Source: Egaibacter sp046050465 (lineage in GTDB: Bacteria; Pseudomonadota; Gammaproteobacteria; Burkholderiales; Burkholderiaceae_C). Taken from it: DNA of 23,352 bases. Both the position numbers and the translations under genes were made by a program. The stretch lies in assembly GCA_046050465.1 (NCBI GenBank), contig JBJOPS010000044.1, positions 1 to 23,352 of the forward strand, written 5' to 3'. Below are positions 6,382 through 14,833 of the stretch, piece after piece (positions within the stretch are counted from its first letter, which is position 1; every line of letters begins with the position of its first letter). The notes beneath the pieces were generated by a model. That model ran no database searches. It was not told the origin of the DNA and saw only the letters and a list, made by a program, of their open reading frames with translations.

Positions 6382-8388
6382 TCAATCCGGCAGGGGTGAT
6401 GAGGGGATGTCTGCACTGTCGAGCATGAAATTATCAAAAAAATCCTCCAAAGTATCAGTCGCATCCAGTGGCAAGACGTGTGCAATGTGCTGGTCTGGAC
6501 GCACCACCACCAGGCAGCCCTGCTCACGGTTGATCTGGCGTAGGGTGTAGATGTTATGGCCGGGGTCATTCAGCGCACAGTACACTTTTTCATAATCGCG
6601 CAATCCGTAGCAGCCCTTGTGGGGGAACAGCAGTTCCGGCATGGCGGTGATGGCCAGTTGGTGGTGGCTCTGCTGGAAAACGCCCCGCACATCGAAGATG
6701 GCATCCGGGTCAACGCCTGCAGGGGTATAGCGCTTGATTGGAGACTGAGGCGAATCGATTAGATATTTGCACAGTTGGCCGATGGGCGATGCAGGTGCGG
6801 CAACATCGCAGTGACCTGAATCATCTGTTTGGCTACGGCCTGCGAAGGCAATCAGGCGCCAGCGACCGTCCGCCGCCAGCGCTTCGCCTAACTGCATCGT
6901 TTTGCCGTCACCCACCCGGACAACCGGCGCGGAGTGAAAACGCGTGCCAATCACCAGCCCGCCAGCCAGGTGCTGGTGGGTGGATGGGCCAGTAAGCAGC
7001 GCAGGCTTGTAGCGTGTTGCGGTGCCCGCCGTGTAGCGACCATGCTGCACGAAGTAGCGCTGCACGTCAGCCGGCTCCACACCCGTGCCTGCCGGATCCC
7101 CCGGCTTCTTCAAGGGCGCGCTGAGCATTGCCGCCCATTCGCGGTCGAAATCAATTAATTCCTTGGCCACGGCCTGCCGCTCGGCGGAGTAGGTATGCAG
7201 CAGGCTGGGTGGGCAGCGCCCGCGCAGCACCGCCGCGAGCTTCCAGCCCAGATTGAAGGTGTCCTGCATGGAGACGTTCATGCCCTGGCCGGCTTTCGGG
7301 CTGTGGGTGTGGCAGGCATCGCCCGCAATAAAGACATGTGGCAAGCGTGTGTCCATTTCATGCGGCTCGACATCGTCAAACCGGTCACACAGCCGCTGGC
7401 CGATTTCATAGACCGACCACCACGCAACTTCTTTCACGTCCAGACTGTAGGGTTGAAAGATCCGCTGGGCCGCTGCGATCAGCTGTTCGATGCTGATGTT
7501 GCGGGCCGCGACGCGTTCATTCACGGCGAGTTTGTCGAGTTCCACATAAATGCGCACGAGGTACCCGCCCTCGCGCGGGATGAGCACGACACTGCCTTCT
7601 TCGGCCGATTGAATCAGCGCCTTGAAACGGATGTCGGGAAAGTCGGTGACCACCAGCACGTCCATCACACCCCAGGCGTGGTTGGCAGAATCGCCCTGCA
7701 GCGTGCGACCCATGGACTGGCGCACCGCACTGCGCGCACCATCGCAACCCACGACGTACCGGGCGCGGATGCTCTCAACCTCGCCCGCGTGACCAGCGTC
7801 CTGCCGCTCGAACCTGACCGTGACCGGATGATCGGACGCGGTACCCGACGCACCTTGCGGCGCACGCTCCAGCCCCACCAGGCGGCGGGCATAGTGCGGC
7901 ACCATGCGCGAGGCTGACCGCTTCATGATCTCAAGGTAGAAATCATGCACACGCGCCTGGTTCAGAATCACGTGCGGCATGTGCGAGAGACCATCTTCCA
8001 CATCCTGAACGCGACCGCTGCGCACGATGCTGTTGCGTTCACCTGCGCTATCGTCGGGCTTCCAGAAAGTCGTCTCGTTGACCCAATAGGCCTCTTTCAA
8101 CACACGCTCGGCAAAACCGAAGGCCTCGAACATCTCCATCGTCCGGCAGGCAACGCCATCAGCCTGGCCCAATTGCAAAGGGCCGGGTTTCTGCTCGACG
8201 ATCACCGTGCGGATGTCCGGGAAAGCTGCCAATTGCGTGGCAAGGGTCAGACCAGCGGGGCCGCAGCCGACGATCAGTACATCTGCTTCATCGGGAAGGG
8301 CGACTCCTGCAGAAGCATCTTGCGGCAGTATGGCCGCGTCCAGAAGCCGGGGGTCACCGGTACGAAATCCGTTGAGATGAAATTGCAT
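6382..8388 (-). CDS. FAD-dependent aromatic hydroxylase, 3-hydroxybenzoate 4-monooxygenase-like
   Basis: A 668-residue group A flavoprotein monooxygenase of the phenol 2-monooxygenase/MobA type, hydroxylating an aromatic ring with NAD(P)H and oxygen. The dinucleotide motif GCGPAG is at 41-46, the NAD(P)H-related DG motif GCDGARS at 214-220, and the FAD motif FIAGDACHTHSPKAGQGMN at about 353-371. The C-terminal ~200 residues match the thioredoxin-like dimerisation domain of this group, ending VVRPDQHIAHVLPL. The N-terminus MQFHLNGFRTGDP, the length and the order of motifs closely resemble my recollection of Comamonas MobA. 3-Hydroxybenzoate is therefore the best substrate guess, not proven. 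AAGGA about ten bases upstream supports ATG 8388. No other aromatic-degradation genes are nearby. Confidence 0.85.
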   Translation of the reverse strand: MQFHLNGFRTGDPRLLDAAILPQDASAGVALPDEADVLIVGCGPAGLTLATQLAAFPDIRTVIVEQKPGPLQLGQADGVACRTMEMFEAFGFAERVLKEAYWVNETTFWKPDDSAGERNSIVRSGRVQDVEDGLSHMPHVILNQARVHDFYLEIMKRSASRMVPHYARRLVGLERAPQGASGTASDHPVTVRFERQDAGHAGEVESIRARYVVGCDGARSAVRQSMGRTLQGDSANHAWGVMDVLVVTDFPDIRFKALIQSAEEGSVVLIPREGGYLVRIYVELDKLAVNERVAARNISIEQLIAAAQRIFQPYSLDVKEVAWWSVYEIGQRLCDRFDDVEPHEMDTRLPHVFIAGDACHTHSPKAGQGMNVSMQDTFNLGWKLAAVLRGRCPPSLLHTYSAERQAVAKELIDFDREWAAMLSAPLKKPGDPAGTGVEPADVQRYFVQHGRYTAGTATRYKPALLTGPSTHQHLAGGLVIGTRFHSAPVVRVGDGKTMQLGEALAADGRWRLIAFAGRSQTDDSGHCDVAAPASPIGQLCKYLIDSPQSPIKRYTPAGVDPDAIFDVRGVFQQSHHQLAITAMPELLFPHKGCYGLRDYEKVYCALNDPGHNIYTLRQINREQGCLVVVRPDQHIAHVLPLDATDTLEDFFDNFMLDSADIPSSPLPD

Positions 8389-8408
8389 TTGACGCTTTCC
8401 TTAGACCG

Positions 8409-8440
8409 ACTGTTTATAGATGTCACTGTTTACAACTGTC
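8409..8440. repeat. Tandem 16-bp direct repeat in the divergent intergenic region
   Basis: Two adjacent 16-base units, ACTGTTTATAGATGTC (8409-8424) and ACTGTTTACAACTGTC (8425-8440), agree at 13 of 16 positions. They lie 21-52 bases upstream of the MobA-like start, inside the 209-base region between the two divergent genes. A transcription factor site is possible. Confidence 0.5.
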
Positions 8441-8523
8441 GCAGACTTTAACCACTGAATCAAAGCAAGTTGCCGAATAGTTGGTTATTGTTTTGATATA
8501 CATCAGTACATTGCCACCATGAC

Positions 8524-8548
8524 AAAGCTTGCCCCGGCAAGGCTTTTT
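8524..8548 (+). terminator. Terminator-like hairpin in the leader of the quinone oxidoreductase gene
   Basis: AAAGCTTGCC pairs with GGCAAGGCTTT (one bulged G) around a very short loop, followed by TTTTT. It stands about 50 bases before the gene start at 8598, with no + strand gene upstream to terminate. It could be an attenuator or a relic. Confidence 0.4.
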
Positions 8549-8597
8549 GATTCGTGGCACCATGCCTGTTGGCAACATCAATACCGGAGAAACCAGC

Positions 8598-9578
8598 ATG
8601 ACAAGAGCAATCCGCATGGAACGCAACGGCGGCCCCGAAGAGCTGAAACTGGTCGATGTGACCGTGGGCGACCCCGGCCCTGGCGAGATTCGCATTCGCC
8701 ACCACGCCATCGGCCTGAATTTCATCGACGTGTACCAGCGCACCGGCCTGTACCCGCTGCCCATGCCGCTCATTCTGGGTGGTGAAGGTGCGGGCGTGGT
8801 GGAGGCTGTGGGCGAGGGCGTGACGCACCTCAAGGTTGGCGACCGCGCGGCCTATGCCGGGGGCCCGGGTAGTTATTGTGAAGTGCGGGTGTTGCCGGCC
8901 AAGACTGTGTGCAAGCTGCCCGACGCGATCAGCTTCGAGACGGGCGCTGCCATGATGCTCAAGGGCCTGACGGCGCAGTATCTGCTGAAAAAAACCCTGC
9001 CCCAGGGCGGCCTGGCAGCAGGTGACTTTGTGCTCTTTCATGCTGCGGCTGGCGGTGTGGGCCTGATTGCCACCCAGTGGGCCAAGGCGCTGGGCTACCA
9101 GTTGATCGGCACGGCCGGCTCGGACGCCAAGTGCGCGCTGGCCAAGGCGCATGGTGCCGCCCACGTGATCAACTACAACACCGAGGATTTTCTGGTGCGC
9201 GTGAAAGAAATCACTGGTGGCAAGGGTGTCAAAGTGGTGTACGACTCGGTGGGCAAGGACACCTGGGAGAAATCACTGGACTGTCTGCAGCCCTTTGGCC
9301 TGATGGCCTGCTTTGGCAACGCCTCCGGCCCCGTGCCGCCCTTTGCGCCCGGTATTCTGGCAGGCAAGGGCTCGCTCTACCTGACACGCCAGACCCTGTT
9401 TGCCCACATCACCACGCGTGAGAGCACGCAGGCTATGGCCGATGACCTGTTTGACGCCGTGACCAGCGCCAAGGTGACCATCCGCATCGACCAGCGCTAC
9501 AAGCTGGAAGACGTGCAGCAGGCGCACCGCGATCTGGAAGCGCGCAAGACCACGGGCTGTACCATCCTCACGCTGTGA
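8598..9578 (+). CDS. Zinc-free NADPH:quinone oxidoreductase (QOR, MDR superfamily)
   Basis: A 326-residue medium-chain reductase of the quinone oxidoreductase branch, probably cytosolic, reducing quinones or other enones with NADPH. The N-terminal GroES-like domain carries NFIDVYQRTGLYP and LGGEGAGVVEAVGEGV. The Rossmann motif HAAAGGVGLIATQWAK at 148-163 is the QOR version, and YDSVGKDTWEKSL follows. The structural and catalytic zinc ligands of alcohol dehydrogenases are absent, as expected. ATG 8598 is chosen because GGAGA (8586-8590) lies just upstream; an open frame extending to 8529 has no comparable site. It is divergent from the MobA-like gene, and shared regulation is possible but not shown. 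The physiological substrate is unknown. Confidence 0.92.
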   Translation: MTRAIRMERNGGPEELKLVDVTVGDPGPGEIRIRHHAIGLNFIDVYQRTGLYPLPMPLILGGEGAGVVEAVGEGVTHLKVGDRAAYAGGPGSYCEVRVLPAKTVCKLPDAISFETGAAMMLKGLTAQYLLKKTLPQGGLAAGDFVLFHAAAGGVGLIATQWAKALGYQLIGTAGSDAKCALAKAHGAAHVINYNTEDFLVRVKEITGGKGVKVVYDSVGKDTWEKSLDCLQPFGLMACFGNASGPVPPFAPGILAGKGSLYLTRQTLFAHITTRESTQAMADDLFDAVTSAKVTIRIDQRYKLEDVQQAHRDLEARKTTGCTILTL

Positions 9579-9612
9579 GTGGTTTGGGAGTTGTGTTGTG
9601 TCTCCCTAGATA

Positions 9613-11271
9613 TTAAAGACGCTTGTCCATTGACTGACGCAGATGGTTCGGGGTCAATGCGCCAGCAGAGTCCAAAATCGGATACACGATGGAGCAAATG
9701 TGGGAGTTGATGCGCTTGAGGTCGCTGATCAGATCCAGATGCAGCGAACTGGTTTCAATGCTCTGCAATGTCTTGTCCGACAGGCGACTCAGGTGGGTGC
9801 CGGCGTATTCACGCTCAAGCTCACGAAAGCGCGTTTTTTCTTCCAGCAGCTTTTGTGCATCACGCACATTGCCATGCAAAAACACACTCATGCCCAGCCG
9901 CAGGTTGTCCACCAGCCGGTTGTGCAAGTCACAAATCTCGGCCATGCCGGCTTGTGAAAACTCGCGGCCGAGGTTGATTTTCTTGTCTTCGATGTCGATC
10001 AATACACGCTCGACGATATCGCCAATCTGCTCCATGTTGATGGTGAAGCTGATGATGTCGGTCCAGCGGCGTCCCTCGTTGTCGCTCAGGGCTTCACGTG
10101 AAATCTTGGTCAGGTAGTACTTGATGTCGGAGTAAAGCTCGTCCACCGTGTCGTCCATCCTGCGCAGGTCTTCAGACAGCTTGCGATCATTGTTCTTGAT
10201 CACACCCAACATGCCGGTGAGCATGGTCTCCACCACGTCGGCCTGATGCATGGATTCACGTACAGCGCAAGAAATTGCCAGGGAAGGTGTGGCAAGAGCA
10301 GACGGGTCCAGATGGCGTTGTCGGCCCGCCATGGTGTTTTTCTCGGATTTGGGCAGCCATTTTTCGACCCACCGCGCAACCACTTGCGTCAGCCCGATAA
10401 AAATGATGCCAACAGCCACATTAAAGGTCAGGTGATACACAACCACCAGCGTTGCAGGATCTCCCATCAGTAGCGGGCCCATGGTCTTGAGCCAAAGGCC
10501 CACAAATGGGGCTGCAACGGCGATACCGATGATCTTGAAAACCAGGTTGCCCATGGGAACCTGGCGTGTCTCGATATTGGCGTTCAGTGTGGTCAGCACG
10601 GCCAGCAACCCACTGCCCAGATTCGCTCCCAGAACGAGGCCAATGGCCACGTCGATGGGGATGACGTTGGTACTGGCCAGCGTGGCGGTAAGCAACACGA
10701 TGGCCAGACTCGAGTAAGACAGCACAGCCAATAGGACACCCACGGTTATCTCCAGCAGTAGATCGCTGCTGAGTGAGCTCAGCAAAGCCTTCACGGCTGC
10801 TGCCTGGGTGAGCACGCTGGCGGACTGGGTCACCAGACGCAGCGCGAGCAGCATCAGCCCCAAACCAATCAGGATCCGTCCGATCCGTCCTGCAGTGGTG
10901 GATTGGCGTGCAATGAAGAGCACGACACCGATAAAAATGAACAAAGGTGACAGCCACGACAGGTCGCGCGAAAACACCACTGCCATCAGGCTGGTGCCAA
11001 TGTCGGCGCCCAGCATGACAGCCAGTGCCGACGTGAGGGTCATCAGGCCCTGACCGACAAATGAGGCCACAATGAGCGCGGTGGCGGTGCTGGACTGCAC
11101 CAACGCAGTCACGCCAATGCCTGACATGACCGCGGTGAGCCGGTTGGTTACGCTTTTGGCCAGTATGTGGCGCAGATTGGCGCCGAAGACGCGCAGAATG
11201 CCGGTGCGAACTAAATGGGTGCCCCAGACCAGAAGGGCAATGGCTGCGAGCAGGTTGAGAAGGTGGGTCAA
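9613..11271 (-). CDS. Na+/phosphate cotransporter with C-terminal PhoU-like domain
   Basis: A 552-residue membrane protein of the NptA/YjbB-like Na/Pi family, importing or exporting inorganic phosphate with sodium. The first inverted repeat carries GVTALVQSSTATALI (QSSTA at 59-63) and GADIGTS (88-94). The second carries the weaker SYSSLAIVLLTATLAS followed by GLVLGANLGSGLLAVLTT. The hydrophobic part ends near residue 305. The last ~200 residues (from about 340) are helical and charged, like a PhoU domain, with paired dimer-like segments. The start is TTG at 11269-11271, backed by AAGAGG (11280-11285) eight bases away; the first internal ATG is 48 codons later. It follows lspA by 23 bases, likely as the last gene of the ribF operon. 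Confidence 0.9.
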   Translation of the reverse strand: MTHLLNLLAAIALLVWGTHLVRTGILRVFGANLRHILAKSVTNRLTAVMSGIGVTALVQSSTATALIVASFVGQGLMTLTSALAVMLGADIGTSLMAVVFSRDLSWLSPLFIFIGVVLFIARQSTTAGRIGRILIGLGLMLLALRLVTQSASVLTQAAAVKALLSSLSSDLLLEITVGVLLAVLSYSSLAIVLLTATLASTNVIPIDVAIGLVLGANLGSGLLAVLTTLNANIETRQVPMGNLVFKIIGIAVAAPFVGLWLKTMGPLLMGDPATLVVVYHLTFNVAVGIIFIGLTQVVARWVEKWLPKSEKNTMAGRQRHLDPSALATPSLAISCAVRESMHQADVVETMLTGMLGVIKNNDRKLSEDLRRMDDTVDELYSDIKYYLTKISREALSDNEGRRWTDIISFTINMEQIGDIVERVLIDIEDKKINLGREFSQAGMAEICDLHNRLVDNLRLGMSVFLHGNVRDAQKLLEEKTRFRELEREYAGTHLSRLSDKTLQSIETSSLHLDLISDLKRINSHICSIVYPILDSAGALTPNHLRQSMDKRL

Positions 11272-11294
11272 GACGCGCGCCTCTTGGTTACCGC

Positions 11295-11792
11295 TTATTT
11301 ACCACGCTTGTCACGTTTTACCCGAAGCAATTCATCCAGAATGAGACATGCCGCCCCTATGGTAATCGCACTGTCTGCCACGTTGAAAGCGGGGAAATGC
11401 ATGCCGCGCCAGTGGAAATCGAGAAAATCCACCACGTAACCATGTACCAGCCTGTCCACCACGTTGCCAATGGCACCACCCAGAATACAGGCCATGGCGA
11501 ACGAGAACAGTTTTTGCCCCGGATGAGACTTGAGCATCCACAATATCAGCGCCGCTGCAGCCAGCCCTACGCCGGTGAAAAACCAGCGCTGCCAGCCGGA
11601 GGCCCCCGCCAGAAAAGAGAAGGCAGCCCCGGTGTTGTGCGCCCGTACCACGTTGAAAAATGGGGTGACATAGGTGCTGTCATGGAGCTGGTAGTGCCCC
11701 ACGATCAACACCTTGGTGAACTGGTCTGCAAGCAAGATGATGAACGCCAGCGCCAGCCAGCGCAGCATGCCGCCCGATGAAGACTTGGCCAT
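11295..11792 (-). CDS. lspA: Lipoprotein signal peptidase (signal peptidase II)
   Basis: A 165-residue four-helix membrane aspartyl protease that cleaves signal peptides of diacylglyceryl-modified prolipoproteins. The conserved blocks are all present: ADQFTK (Asp23), HNTGAAFSFL, GGAIGNVVDRLVHGYVVDFLDF and PAFNVADSAITIG. The expected catalytic aspartates are Asp122 (VVD) and Asp140 (VAD). Its ATG shares one base with the stop of ileS (TGATG), the classical coupled ileS-lspA arrangement. The SCO lipoprotein encoded at 4729 is a likely substrate. Confidence 0.97.
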   Translation of the reverse strand: MAKSSSGGMLRWLALAFIILLADQFTKVLIVGHYQLHDSTYVTPFFNVVRAHNTGAAFSFLAGASGWQRWFFTGVGLAAAALILWMLKSHPGQKLFSFAMACILGGAIGNVVDRLVHGYVVDFLDFHWRGMHFPAFNVADSAITIGAACLILDELLRVKRDKRGK

Positions 11793-14743
11793 CAGGCAAA
11801 CTCCCGTTTCTCGCCTGTGCCATACAGGTTGCTGGTGCAGCGGCCGCAGATGGTGGGGTGGGCGGGGTTGCTGCCCACATCGGCGCGGTAGTGCCAGCAG
11901 CGCTCACATTTCACATCATTTGAGGTGCTAGCCCTTGTCGAAATTGTGTCACCAGCTATTAAATCAATAGCGGATGTGATGAACACGAACTTCAGATCGT
12001 CGCCCAGACTGGCCAGCAACTTGTAGTCATCGGCATTAACAGTTAGCGCCACGTTAGCCTGCAGTGAGGAGCCCACTTTGCCGTCGGCGCGCAGGGCTTC
12101 GATGTCCTTGTTGACTGCGTCACGAATCTCGCGGATGCGGGACCACTTGGGTTGCATTCCGAAAACGGGTAGCTTTGTGTATTCTTCAAAAAATATTGAT
12201 TTCGTGGCACCTAAGGAACTCCACGCCTCTTCAGCTGTGAAGCTAAGAAACGGCGCCATCCAGCGCAACATGGCCTGAGTTATGTGCCATAGCGCCGTTT
12301 GAGCGGAGCGTCGTGCTTTCGAGTTTGCTCCAGTGGTGTACAGGCGGTCTTTCAGAATGTCCAGATAGAAAGCACCGAGGTCTTCACTGCAGTAGACCTG
12401 CAATTTAGAGACTACGGGATGAAACTGATAGACCTCAAAATGAGCAAGGACGTCAGCTTGAAATTGAGCGGCGCGATCTAAGGCGTATTTGTCAATTTCT
12501 AACAATTGATCGAACGGCACCGCGTCCTTGGCCGGGTCAAAGTCGGAGACGTTGGCCAGCAAAAACTTCAGCGTGTTGCGCACGCGGCGGTAGGTGTCCA
12601 CCACGCGGGCCAGGATCTTGTCGTCAATGTTCAGGTCGCCCGAATAATCGGTAGACGCGACCCATAGGCGCACGATTTCGGCGCCCAGCTTGGCTGTAAC
12701 GGTTTGCGGGTCCACCGTGTTGCCCAGGCTCTTGCTCATCTTGCGGCCCTGGCCGTCGGTGGCAAAGCCGTGGGTCAGCAGGCCACGGTAGGGCGCGCGG
12801 TCATACAGCGCGCAGCCCAGCAAGAGCGAGCTGTGGAACCAGCCGCGGTGCTGGTCGTGGCCTTCGAGGTACAGGTCAGCTTCAGGCCCTTCGGTGTGGA
12901 AGGGCGGGCGGGCGTAGGCGTCCTTGTGGCTGCCGCGCAGCACGTGCTGGAAGGTGGAGCCGGAGTCGAACCACACTTCCAGAATGTCGGTGCTCTTGGT
13001 GTAGCTGGCAGCCTCATCACCGGCTTGGTTCAGGATGTCCTCCACCGCCACGCGGCTCCAGGCCTCAATGCCGCCTTGCTCCACGATGGTGGCCGCCTGG
13101 TCCAGGATTTCCATGGTGCGGGGGTGCAGCTCGCCACTGTCTTTGTGCAGGAAGAAAGGCACGGGCACGCCCCACGAGCGCTGGCGGCTGATGCACCAGT
13201 CAGGCCGGTTGGCGATCATGTCGCGCAGGCGGGTGCGGCCGTTCTCGGGGTAGAAGCTGGTCTGCTCAATGGCGTCCAACGCCAGTTGGCGCAAGGTCTT
13301 GGGCGCCTTGTCCTTGGTGAACACGCCAACGCCTTCGTCCATGCGCACAAACCATTGCGCGGCGGCACGGTAGATCACCGGTGTCTTGTGGCGCCAGCAG
13401 TGCGGATAGCTGTGGGTGATGCCCACGGTGGCCATCAGGCGGTGGTTGTCGCGCAGGGTGTCGATCACATTGGCGCAGGCCTTCCAGATGTGCTGGCCGC
13501 CAAACAGAGGCAGCTCTTCGGTGTACACACCGTTGCCCAGCACGGGGTTCAAGATCTGGTCGTATTTCAGGCCGTGGGCGATGCAGTTATTGAAGTCGTC
13601 CACACCATAGGCGGGTGAGGAGTGCACGATGCCGGTGCCGTCGCCGTCGCTCACGTAGTCGGCCAGGTACAGCGGCGAGAGGCGTTTGTAGCTGTATTCA
13701 TTGCCAGCCACGTTGACATCTGCTGGCAGGTCATACAGCGGGTGGCGGAATACCTGGCCGCGCAGGGCTTCACCCTTGGCAGTGGCCAGCACAGTACCTG
13801 TCAGGCCGAAGCGTTCCAGGCATTTTCCCACTAGGCTTGCGCCCAGCAGCAGCACGCCTTTGGGCGTGTCTACCAGCGCGTATTCCAGCTCGGGGTGGGC
13901 GTTGAGCGCCTGGTTGGCAGGGATGGTCCAGGCGGTAGTGGTCCAGATGACGGCGAAAGCTTGTTTGCCGGCGGGCAGGGCGCTCAGGTCGAAGGCCTTG
14001 GCCAAGCCAGTCGCATCGTTGGACTCGAAGGCCACGTCCAGCGTGTCGCTCTTCTTGTCGGCGTATTCGATTTCGAACTCGGCCAAGGATGAGCCGCAAT
14101 CAAAACACCAGTACACGGGTTTCAGACCGCGGTACACAAAGCCGCGCTCGATCACACGCTTGAAAGCACGGATTTCACCGGCCTCGTTGGCGGGGTTCAT
14201 GGTTTTGTAGGGGCGCTCCCAGTCACCCAACACGCCCAGACGCTTGAAGTCTTCGCGTTGCTGGTCGATCTGCTCGGTGGCAAACGCGCGGCTCTTGGCC
14301 TGCATGTCGGAGCGAGACAGGTTGCGACCGTGCAGTTTTTCGATGGCGTTCTCAATCGGCAGGCCGTGGCAGTCCCAGCCGGGGATGTATTGCGCGTCAA
14401 AGCCGGCGAGCTGCTTGCTCTTGACGATCATGTCCTTGAGCACCTTGTTCAGCGCGTGGCCAATGTGCAGCTTGCCGTTGGCATAGGGGGGGCCGTCGTG
14501 CAGCACGAACAGCGGGGCGCCGTGGCGCGCATCGCGCAGCTTTTTGTACAGGCCGCCAGTGGTCTCGCCGGGCCGCTCCAAGGACGACTGCACCCCCTCG
14601 GGGGGGCTGGCGGAGCCAGCGGTGGGGGCTACGTCGTTCCATTCTTTCACCCAGGCCGGTTCGCGCTTGGGCAGGTCGCCGCGCATGGGGAAGGGGCTGT
14701 CGGGCAGGTTCAGGGTGCTGCGGTAGTCAACTTTGTCAGTCAT
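11792..14743 (-). CDS. ileS: Isoleucyl-tRNA synthetase with extra N-terminal segment
   Basis: A 983-residue class I synthetase charging tRNA-Ile in the cytoplasm. It shows GYxPGWDCHGLPIE-type sequence, the HIGH motif in GKLHIGHAL and KMSKS in GRKMSKSLGN. It also has a C-terminal zinc site CERCWHYRADV...CGRC. It is longer than the usual ~940-950 residues. About 25 of the extra residues (38-62) sit between KEWND and GLYKKLRDAR, where homologues such as E. coli IleS are continuous; they are encoded by a GC-rich palindromic repeat (14593-14620 and flanks). ATG 14741-14743 is preferred over an in-frame TTG at 14755. The C-terminal part (about 11900-12500) is clearly lower in G+C. It lies between ribF and lspA. 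Confidence 0.96.
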   Translation of the reverse strand: MTDKVDYRSTLNLPDSPFPMRGDLPKREPAWVKEWNDVAPTAGSASPPEGVQSSLERPGETTGGLYKKLRDARHGAPLFVLHDGPPYANGKLHIGHALNKVLKDMIVKSKQLAGFDAQYIPGWDCHGLPIENAIEKLHGRNLSRSDMQAKSRAFATEQIDQQREDFKRLGVLGDWERPYKTMNPANEAGEIRAFKRVIERGFVYRGLKPVYWCFDCGSSLAEFEIEYADKKSDTLDVAFESNDATGLAKAFDLSALPAGKQAFAVIWTTTAWTIPANQALNAHPELEYALVDTPKGVLLLGASLVGKCLERFGLTGTVLATAKGEALRGQVFRHPLYDLPADVNVAGNEYSYKRLSPLYLADYVSDGDGTGIVHSSPAYGVDDFNNCIAHGLKYDQILNPVLGNGVYTEELPLFGGQHIWKACANVIDTLRDNHRLMATVGITHSYPHCWRHKTPVIYRAAAQWFVRMDEGVGVFTKDKAPKTLRQLALDAIEQTSFYPENGRTRLRDMIANRPDWCISRQRSWGVPVPFFLHKDSGELHPRTMEILDQAATIVEQGGIEAWSRVAVEDILNQAGDEAASYTKSTDILEVWFDSGSTFQHVLRGSHKDAYARPPFHTEGPEADLYLEGHDQHRGWFHSSLLLGCALYDRAPYRGLLTHGFATDGQGRKMSKSLGNTVDPQTVTAKLGAEIVRLWVASTDYSGDLNIDDKILARVVDTYRRVRNTLKFLLANVSDFDPAKDAVPFDQLLEIDKYALDRAAQFQADVLAHFEVYQFHPVVSKLQVYCSEDLGAFYLDILKDRLYTTGANSKARRSAQTALWHITQAMLRWMAPFLSFTAEEAWSSLGATKSIFFEEYTKLPVFGMQPKWSRIREIRDAVNKDIEALRADGKVGSSLQANVALTVNADDYKLLASLGDDLKFVFITSAIDLIAGDTISTRASTSNDVKCERCWHYRADVGSNPAHPTICGRCTSNLYGTGEKREFA
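11955..11971. repeat. A/T-loop palindrome GCTATT-N5-AATAGC
   Basis: Perfect 6-bp arms around AAATC, in frame within the C-terminal region of ileS just before the zinc site. On the coding strand it reads Ala-Ile-Asp-Leu-Ile-Ala, the same codon phase as the SCO copy at 4744. Confidence 0.6.
14593..14620. repeat. GC-rich REP-like palindrome within ileS
   Basis: CCCCC (14593-14597) and GGGGG (from 14600) can fold around TC. The next bases, GCTGGC (14606-14611) and GCCAGC (14615-14620), form a perfect 6-bp stem around GGA. The block codes for SASPPEG-like residues that interrupt the IleS N-terminal domain. It resembles the extragenic palindromes common in this bacterial group, but membership of a named family was not tested. 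Confidence 0.6.
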
Positions 14744-14833
14744 GGCGAATCTCAATGGGAGTTTTACGGCCTGCGGTGTTCGTTACGGCAGGCGGTGGGC
14801 AAGACGCGGGGCAAGGTGCGTCGGGAGGCCCCG

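Noticed and set aside
7195..7917. A 240-codon + strand frame inside the MobA-like gene
   Set aside because: Antisense to conserved FAD motifs, with no recognisable domain or ribosome site.
8460..9164. A 234-codon - strand frame overlapping the quinone oxidoreductase
   Set aside because: Opposite to the conserved NADPH-binding region; no family resemblance.
12704..13618. A 304-codon open frame on the + strand inside ileS
   Set aside because: It is antisense to a clearly conserved IleS catalytic region; the sequence is low-complexity Val/Ala/Gly/Gln without family features, as expected for a shadow frame in G+C-rich DNA.
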